Shown: in pieces, positions 59,753-64,000 of the stretch | Layout: every line of letters begins with the position of its first letter | Position numbering within the stretch: the stretch's first letter is position 1 | Assembly: GCA_964429855.1 (NCBI GenBank) | Contig: CAYSDM010000017.1 | Span: 10,217-74,216, forward strand | Source of the DNA: CALLMM01 sp964429855 | GTDB taxonomy: Bacteria; Armatimonadota; Chthonomonadetes; Chthonomonadales; CAJBBX01 | Length of the DNA stretch: 64,000 nucleotides | Reading direction: 5' to 3' | The notes under the pieces: model-generated | Told to the model about the DNA's origin: nothing | What the model saw: only the letters and a program-made list of their open reading frames with translations | Database searches by the model: none | Made by a program: the position numbers and the translations under genes

Positions 59753-59790
59753 CTTTACGGCAGAGGAGGATATCCCCCTCTGCCGTAAAG
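59753..59790 (+). terminator. Hairpin after the lipoprotein
   Basis: A 14-bp perfect stem (59753-59766 with 59777-59790) with a 10-nt loop. No T run follows; the 3' arm ends where the ribosome site AAAGGAG of the next gene begins, so the hairpin could both end one transcript and hide the next ribosome site. Confidence 0.65.
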
Positions 59791-59800
59791 GAGACGCAAC

Positions 59801-60092
59801 ATGAAAATATGACTTCCTGCTGAAAACACTACTCACTTTACTGATTTTCGGCGTTTGGGGATTACTGCTCAGACCCTGCCTGACTCATCCGATGGAGGCG
59901 CAGGCGATATGGCGATATGCTGCCTGTGCTGTCAATGAAATGGGCGACTTAACCATTGGAGGAGATGGGATGATTCTCCTGAGCGCTACGGGGCTGCGGT
60001 TGGCACTCCATAAAGCCTCTCATGAAGGATGGAAGCTGCATTCTGTAGAGTGTACCGGTGTGGAAAGCTATCTGGTTATTCTGGAAAAATAG
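59801..60092 (+). pseudogene. Small secreted protein gene with a frameshift after the ATG
   Basis: AAAGGAG (59787-59793) and ATG at 59801 give a perfect start, but the frame ends at once (ATG-AAA-ATA-TGA). One base less in the run AAAA (59804-59807) would join ATG to an open frame reading 'KYDFLLKTLLTLLIFGVWGL', a signal or membrane segment, then 'RPCLTHPMEAQAIWRYAACAV', ending in 'GWKLHSVECTGVESYLVILEK', reminiscent of the DUF4177 type. The frame is open to 60092. So it is a small secreted or membrane protein, broken by a single-base insertion or restored by slippage at the A run. An internal ATG at 59892 would give 66 residues without the signal. Confidence 0.6.
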
Positions 60093-60099
60093 AGAGACT

Positions 60100-60246
60100 T
60101 TAAGCATTATGTACCACCCATATAGAAGTGAGACAATTGCCCTCTTCTAATAAGTGAGGGCTTGGCCTCCTTCCGCTCTGTCTTCCTTCTTCCAGGATCG
60201 CCAGTTTCTCCTCGGCGCTCCAGCACTGTCGAGGTGGGCTAGACAT
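60100..60246 (-). pseudogene. N-terminal fragment of an IS transposase (OrfA-like)
   Basis: A 48-codon minus-strand frame with ATG at 60246 and AAGGAG 8 nt upstream. It starts 'MSSPPRQCWSAEEKLAILEEGRQSG', the helix-turn-helix N-terminus typical of IS3-type OrfA or Transposase_8 proteins. After about residue 25 the similarity stops and the frame runs across an inverted repeat to a stop at 60100-60102. So only the first 25 codons of a transposase survive. Confidence 0.6.
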
Positions 60247-60320
60247 CGGTTGGCTCCTTATTGGTCTTCATTGTACTCTGCGAGAAGACCGCAAGGGGGG
60301 GGGCACAACCCTCACTTATT
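60149..60320. mobile_element. MITE-like IS remnant with 12-bp inverted repeats
   Basis: AATAAGTGAGGG (60149-60160) and CCCTCACTTATT (60309-60320) are perfect 12-bp inverted repeats, and the following bases (CTTGG against TTGTG) are partly alike. Between them is the truncated OrfA-like fragment and a run of nine G (60295-60303). The 172-bp element looks like an internally deleted IS. No clear target-site duplication is seen. The gap 60093-60503 holds only this element and, after 60320, AT-rich sequence probably containing the promoter of the next gene. Confidence 0.6.
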
Positions 60321-60503
60321 TCAAAGGTCCGTTTATCTCACTTTATCTTGGGCAATACAATACTCATCTTTTTTATCGCAGTCTATTCACTCACTAATCG
60401 TCTCTTTTTTCTTGTACGGTATAGGTCTGTTGCATCAATCTCAAATTATGTAAAGACCACTATGGATGTGTTGTACTATCCATTCCTCAGAAGGAGTTCA
60501 AAA

Positions 60504-62309
60504 ATGAGACAGACTTCTGCAACAACGATCTGTCGGCTGACCCTGCGCATGATGGTTGGGATTATCACTCTCCTTACGCCACTCTCCGCAAGCAGTGGAC
60601 AGGCTCAACCTTCAGATCCCTCTAAACGCGGTCCGGGAGTGGTTCTTCCCTTCAGGGTCAATTTAGACCTGAATTCCAGAACCGAATGGATGGATATATC
60701 GAGATATACAAGCGAACAATTAACCAGACGGTTGCGTGAGGCAAAGCTTCCTGTATACGATCAGCCGCGTGTCACCGGATTGGCCAGTGATGACCTGAAT
60801 GCATTGAGATCCCAGAAGGATGTAGCAAACTTTGCTCAAAAAGCGGGAGTCTGCTACATACTGCGTGGAGATATCACCTCGCCGCAAGTTGAAGTCAAAG
60901 ACGAGGGTTTATGGAAGCTGATTCGCACAAAGGTACCTATGCAGGTGGAAATCGTGCATGGTCTGACCGGGGAGACGGTCAGAGCCTTCTCAGTGGAAGG
61001 ACTCTCTTCCAAGAAAGATCGGGACTTACTCGGTGGCATCTCTGAACGTCAGAGACGATCCCAAAGGGCACAACAATTACAGTTAAATGAAGTAAAAGAA
61101 GCGGTTAATAACGGGATTAATGAACTTACGAAGAAGATCATTGAGGGGTACCCAAGTGAGCTATGGGAGCCCGTTGATCCGCGTAAACGTCCAGCGCGCA
61201 TGACCGTTCGTGTTACTGCCGGCTCGCCTTCAGAAGCCATCCGAAAAGGGATCGAATCCGTTTGCAGCCAGATCGTGCCAAAAGACATGACAACAGAGCG
61301 TCGTACAGAACTGATTTCCTCGTTAGCCGCGAATAAAGACACATTGGATGCAGAGGTTAAGTTATTGACAGACGGGGTTTATACTGTTTCTTACGCCATC
61401 ACCGATATTGAAGAGAAGCGGCAAACCATCTTTGCCCGCTTGGCAGGGGCTGATGCTATCCGCATGCCCACCGTAGCTGTCCTGTCACCAGAGCCTGCCG
61501 CTCAGAGCTTCCTGCAGGAGTATCTGCGTAAGTCGGGATTCATCGTTAAGGATGATCAGAGGATGATGCGTATGCGAGAACGCCAGTACGTCGAGGCAAT
61601 GCTTGAAGGAAAAACCGACCCGCTTGAGCTACAGGCGTTGAGAGAGAATCTGGGAGTAGACATCGTTATTCCCATCAATACCATCTGCGAGAGACTGCCT
61701 GTGAAGACTACAAAAGGCGATATCCTGATACGGGCGAGTCTAAGCTTGAAAGCGATCCTTCCTGATACGTACGATGTTATTACTTCCCTGCAGGATAAGG
61801 ATACCGACGGTGATATTACGGAAAGGATTGCACACGAACAGGCAGTCAAAAGCGTAGCCGCAATGGTAGCTCCACAATTGGTGGAGAACCTGTTTGCACG
61901 ACTGCAATCCTTTGGGGATCAAACGCGTATTTACAGGGTGGAAATTACTGGCTGGTCAAACAGAACAGATGCTGACACCTTCATTGATGCATTAGAAAAA
62001 CTGAACGGTGTGATCCAAGTGGAAGAGCAACGTTTTGAAGGCGGCATTCTGACAGTCTCTGTTAAGATCGATCAGGCGGTCGCACGCAGGCTTGCCCGAG
62101 AAATCGAAACACATCAATCCATGAGCCGCTTCAGAATTCGCATTGAAACCACCTCTCGCTCTCTCATCAAAGGAAAGCGCGATCCCGAGGAGACGATTGT
62201 AAAGCCCTTCCACTCTGCTTCCGTAGCAGACAAGCCGAAGGTTTCACCATCGAGCGAGCAGCATCCGTCCCATACAGGCTTAAGGATAACAAGTGTCCTA
62301 ACAACATGA
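60504..62309 (+). CDS. Secreted protein of unknown function, possibly CsgG/FlgO-like
   Basis: 601 residues from ATG 60504, with AAGGAG 7 nt upstream; upstream ATGs in the same frame cross the IS remnant and are rejected. Signal peptide to about residue 36 ('LTPLSASSGQAQ'). The region 45-130 ('GVVLPFRVNLDLNSRTEWMDIS... YILRGDITSPQVEV') resembles the strand-helix pattern of CsgG/FlgO/TolB-like proteins, but this is only impressionistic. The rest has no recognisable domain; one C-terminal region (about 480-560) has an 'FIDALEKLNGVIQVEEQRF' pattern like a ferredoxin-fold repeat. Lower GC than the window average. Confidence 0.7.
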   Translation: MRQTSATTICRLTLRMMVGIITLLTPLSASSGQAQPSDPSKRGPGVVLPFRVNLDLNSRTEWMDISRYTSEQLTRRLREAKLPVYDQPRVTGLASDDLNALRSQKDVANFAQKAGVCYILRGDITSPQVEVKDEGLWKLIRTKVPMQVEIVHGLTGETVRAFSVEGLSSKKDRDLLGGISERQRRSQRAQQLQLNEVKEAVNNGINELTKKIIEGYPSELWEPVDPRKRPARMTVRVTAGSPSEAIRKGIESVCSQIVPKDMTTERRTELISSLAANKDTLDAEVKLLTDGVYTVSYAITDIEEKRQTIFARLAGADAIRMPTVAVLSPEPAAQSFLQEYLRKSGFIVKDDQRMMRMRERQYVEAMLEGKTDPLELQALRENLGVDIVIPINTICERLPVKTTKGDILIRASLSLKAILPDTYDVITSLQDKDTDGDITERIAHEQAVKSVAAMVAPQLVENLFARLQSFGDQTRIYRVEITGWSNRTDADTFIDALEKLNGVIQVEEQRFEGGILTVSVKIDQAVARRLAREIETHQSMSRFRIRIETTSRSLIKGKRDPEETIVKPFHSASVADKPKVSPSSEQHPSHTGLRITSVLTT

Positions 62310-62420
62310 GGTAAATCCCCCGTAAAGCCGGACACTTTTACGCTTCAAAATACTCCCTGCAAGGAATGGTGGGTATAACTCCTACCCTCTACGGCATTTT
62401 TCTTATATGGAGCCATAGTA

Positions 62421-63791
62421 ATGAAAACGATCACGATAAAGTTGATCACAATCGTACTAATCTATCTGGCTTGCCTGAGCGCTTCACCCCGGGCTCTGTC
62501 GCAGACATCTTCTACTGGAAAGGTCTGGGCAGTCGTGATCGGCGTTTCAGACTATCAGTATGGCATTCGTGGCCTCCCTTCACCAAAACTGGATGCGGAG
62601 CTATTCGCGACAGCCATTTCACTGCCTGAGGTCCAGTTAGTTCTGCTAACCACTGGAAACTCTGATCCTGCAAGAAGGCCTACTAAGCGCAACATAATGG
62701 AAGCGATACGCAGGGTGGCTGCTGGAGCCGGGCCACAGGATACTCTCTGGATATACTTTTCTGGTCACGGTACTGCTATCGAAGGCAAGAGTTATCTAGT
62801 GCCTGAAGACGCACGTATGGACAATCTGGCGACTCTGGTGTCTGTGAGTGATATACGACAGCTTCTGGAACGATCACCGCAACACAATCGAGCGCGCCGT
62901 AAAATACTGGTACTGGATGCCTGTTGTTCTGGCTCAACGAAAAACCCGAATCTCAAGGAGACTACCTGGGAGCAGATACTGGGCGATGCCCGAGGGATCA
63001 TCACGATGGCTGCCTGTCAGGTAGACCAAGCTGCGATCGACCTCGGAAATGGAAGCCTTTTTACACTCGCTCTTCTCCACGGCATGACTGGAGGTGTCTC
63101 CACCAATGGCAATACCACGCTGGAATCCCTTCGAAAGTATGTCTGCACAGTGGTAGAAGAGATCAGCTTAGAACGTACTGGCAAACCCCAAACTCCTATT
63201 TTTATTTTTCACGATCCTCCGCAGACCACGATGTCTTCTATGCTGCCTGCAATCTCTCGCAATAATCTCCCACCCATACAGTTACAGTTAGCCCATGCCA
63301 CGATCCGTGAACCATTAAAACCCGGGCTAATTGTCTGGATAGAAGAAGAGCAGACCGATGGGCAGGGTAATACTGTCAAAGATAATCGGCTGCAAATTCT
63401 CATGCAAGAGCTATTCATTGCGGATAGTTTCCCGATCGTGATATCAGAAGCCATACAGGCCTTTCAGGTGACTCTCTCCTCCCCCGATGAAGCCGTCGCC
63501 AGAAAACAGATACGACAACTGAATTCTCGATTTCTTCTGCGAGGAAAGGTCACTATCACTTGTGTGCCAAAACGATTTGAGGTGCAATCCCAGTTTGAGA
63601 CGGTAACAGCTTCAGTACGTGTCGAGTTGGTGGACGCTGAAGGTTCAACAAAACAGGCGGTCTTCTTGGAGGAGACAGGAAACGGCAATACGGAAGCTGC
63701 TGCCGCCAGAATGGCGTTAAAAAAAGTATCCGAGAAGCTGCACAGGAGATTTGAACCTATTTTGAAAAAACTCTTGCCGGTAAGCAAGTAG
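62421..63791 (+). CDS. Secreted caspase-like (peptidase C14) protease
   Basis: 456 residues. Signal peptide (1-28, 'LITIVLIYLACLSASPRALS'). The caspase-like domain is clear: 'WAVVIGVSDYQYGIRGL' at the start, 'LWIYFSGHGTA' with catalytic His about 116, and 'ILVLDACCSGS' with Cys 168. 'IITMAACQVDQAAID' and 'SLFTLALLHGM' are the usual following strands. The C-terminal 200 residues carry no known domain, but have a ferredoxin-like repeat pattern similar in style to the neighbouring 601-residue protein. Bacterial C14 proteases take part in cell death, signal cleavage or defence; the substrate is unknown. ATG at 62421 has only a weak ribosome site (GGAG at 62409-62412, about 8 nt upstream). Confidence 0.92.
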   Translation: MKTITIKLITIVLIYLACLSASPRALSQTSSTGKVWAVVIGVSDYQYGIRGLPSPKLDAELFATAISLPEVQLVLLTTGNSDPARRPTKRNIMEAIRRVAAGAGPQDTLWIYFSGHGTAIEGKSYLVPEDARMDNLATLVSVSDIRQLLERSPQHNRARRKILVLDACCSGSTKNPNLKETTWEQILGDARGIITMAACQVDQAAIDLGNGSLFTLALLHGMTGGVSTNGNTTLESLRKYVCTVVEEISLERTGKPQTPIFIFHDPPQTTMSSMLPAISRNNLPPIQLQLAHATIREPLKPGLIVWIEEEQTDGQGNTVKDNRLQILMQELFIADSFPIVISEAIQAFQVTLSSPDEAVARKQIRQLNSRFLLRGKVTITCVPKRFEVQSQFETVTASVRVELVDAEGSTKQAVFLEETGNGNTEAAAARMALKKVSEKLHRRFEPILKKLLPVSK

Positions 63792-63856
63792 TTTTCCAAT
63801 GGCCACTGACCTGTACCCTCAAATCGATCTCTGACAGGAAAGCAGTGGGTAGAAGG

Positions 63857-63911
63857 CGACTGCGCAATAGAGAGCATGCCCCTGCTCAGAGCACAGTCGC
63901 GCAAACAGGGG
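63857..63911. other. Paired hairpins after the caspase gene
   Basis: GCGACTGCGC (63857-63866) pairs with GCACAGTCGC (63892-63901) apart from one base, and CCCCTG (63880-63885) with CAGGGG (63906-63911). They could be remnants of a mobile element end or a terminator. The 63792-63956 gap has no other feature. Confidence 0.4.
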
Positions 63912-63956
63912 AGAGGGCAGCCCGTGACGGTTGCCCTTTACCTTGTTCCTGCCGGA

Positions 63957-64000
63957 CTACGCCAGCAGCGCGCGGCGCGCCTCCAGTTTCGCGCGCTTCT
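63957..64000 (-). CDS. C-terminal end of a minus-strand gene
   Basis: From a stop at 63957-63959 (TAG on the minus strand) the frame is open to the edge of the window and reads '...KRAKLEARRALLA', a basic, helical C-terminus. The GC content returns to that of the chromosome. Too short to identify. Confidence 0.45.
   Translation of the reverse strand, partial: KRAKLEARRALLA

Noticed and set aside
60154..60453. A 99-codon plus-strand ORF
   Set aside because: It overlaps the antisense OrfA fragment and IS repeat; composition is low-complexity and it has no start signal.
60261..60503. N-terminal extension of the 601-residue protein frame
   Set aside because: It crosses the MITE-like element and a G run; the ATG at 60504 has AAGGAG and a signal peptide.

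Overview
This window comes from a bacterial chromosome with high GC and Shine-Dalgarno-led genes. Three prepilin-type proteins with the 'FTLIELL' start, the 'LFPVFAQAREKAR' continuation and a C-terminal H-X9-DG-type tail, many LacI/carbohydrate genes, TPR and FG-GAP/CRTAC lipoproteins, and a PYROXD2-like flavoprotein together suggest an Armatimonadota-like organism. No rRNA gene or taxonomic marker was searched, so this is an inference. No rRNA, tRNA or CRISPR array was found.

Layout. 1-7 kb: end of a Gfo/Idh/MocA oxidoreductase, a MOSC protein, a secreted GH5-like hydrolase, and a LacI repressor with an AT-rich palindromic operator that recurs in front of the next gene, a prepilin. 7-12.8 kb: a small promoter-driven ORF, two lipoproteins, an XRE-TPR regulator, an RRM/RGG RNA-binding protein behind a long leader, TatA and a Na+/Ca2+ exchanger-type antiporter. 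12.8-18.5 kb and 24.1-31.4 kb: two paralogous cassettes, each with a prepilin, a tiny single-pass membrane protein, a membrane TPR protein, a TPR lipoprotein (plus a third TPR protein in the second cassette) and a Ca2+-motif-rich FG-GAP/CRTAC lipoprotein. Each has a strong hairpin just after the prepilin. Between them lie a DUF362 protein, a large metzincin-like FG-GAP protein, a PhnP-like hydrolase and a TM2 protein.

31.4-47.7 kb is mostly household and sugar metabolism: KDG kinase, PYROXD2-like oxidoreductase, RicT, a decayed modA, GH172 (DUF2961), MgtC, ProRS, a methyltransferase/MBL pair, an S9 peptidase, ArgJ, GH43, a HIT protein and ArgC. 47.9-57.4 kb: a membrane protein, a receiver protein, an intergenic repeat, a sigma factor, an NlpC/P60 hydrolase, a class II photolyase, an orphan ABC-2 permease, a GH30-like hydrolase and a SARP-type TPR regulator.

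57.6-63.9 kb looks like an acquired, more AT-rich island. It starts with a 5'-truncated IS630 transposase and holds a second, MITE-like IS remnant. It carries a beta-propeller lipoprotein, a frameshifted small protein, a secreted 601-residue protein of unknown type and a secreted caspase-like (C14) protease. GC-rich sequence resumes at the very end with the C-terminus of a minus-strand gene.

The most original items are the duplicated prepilin-TPR-CRTAC cassettes with their shared operator-like and hairpin signals, and the caspase-containing island.
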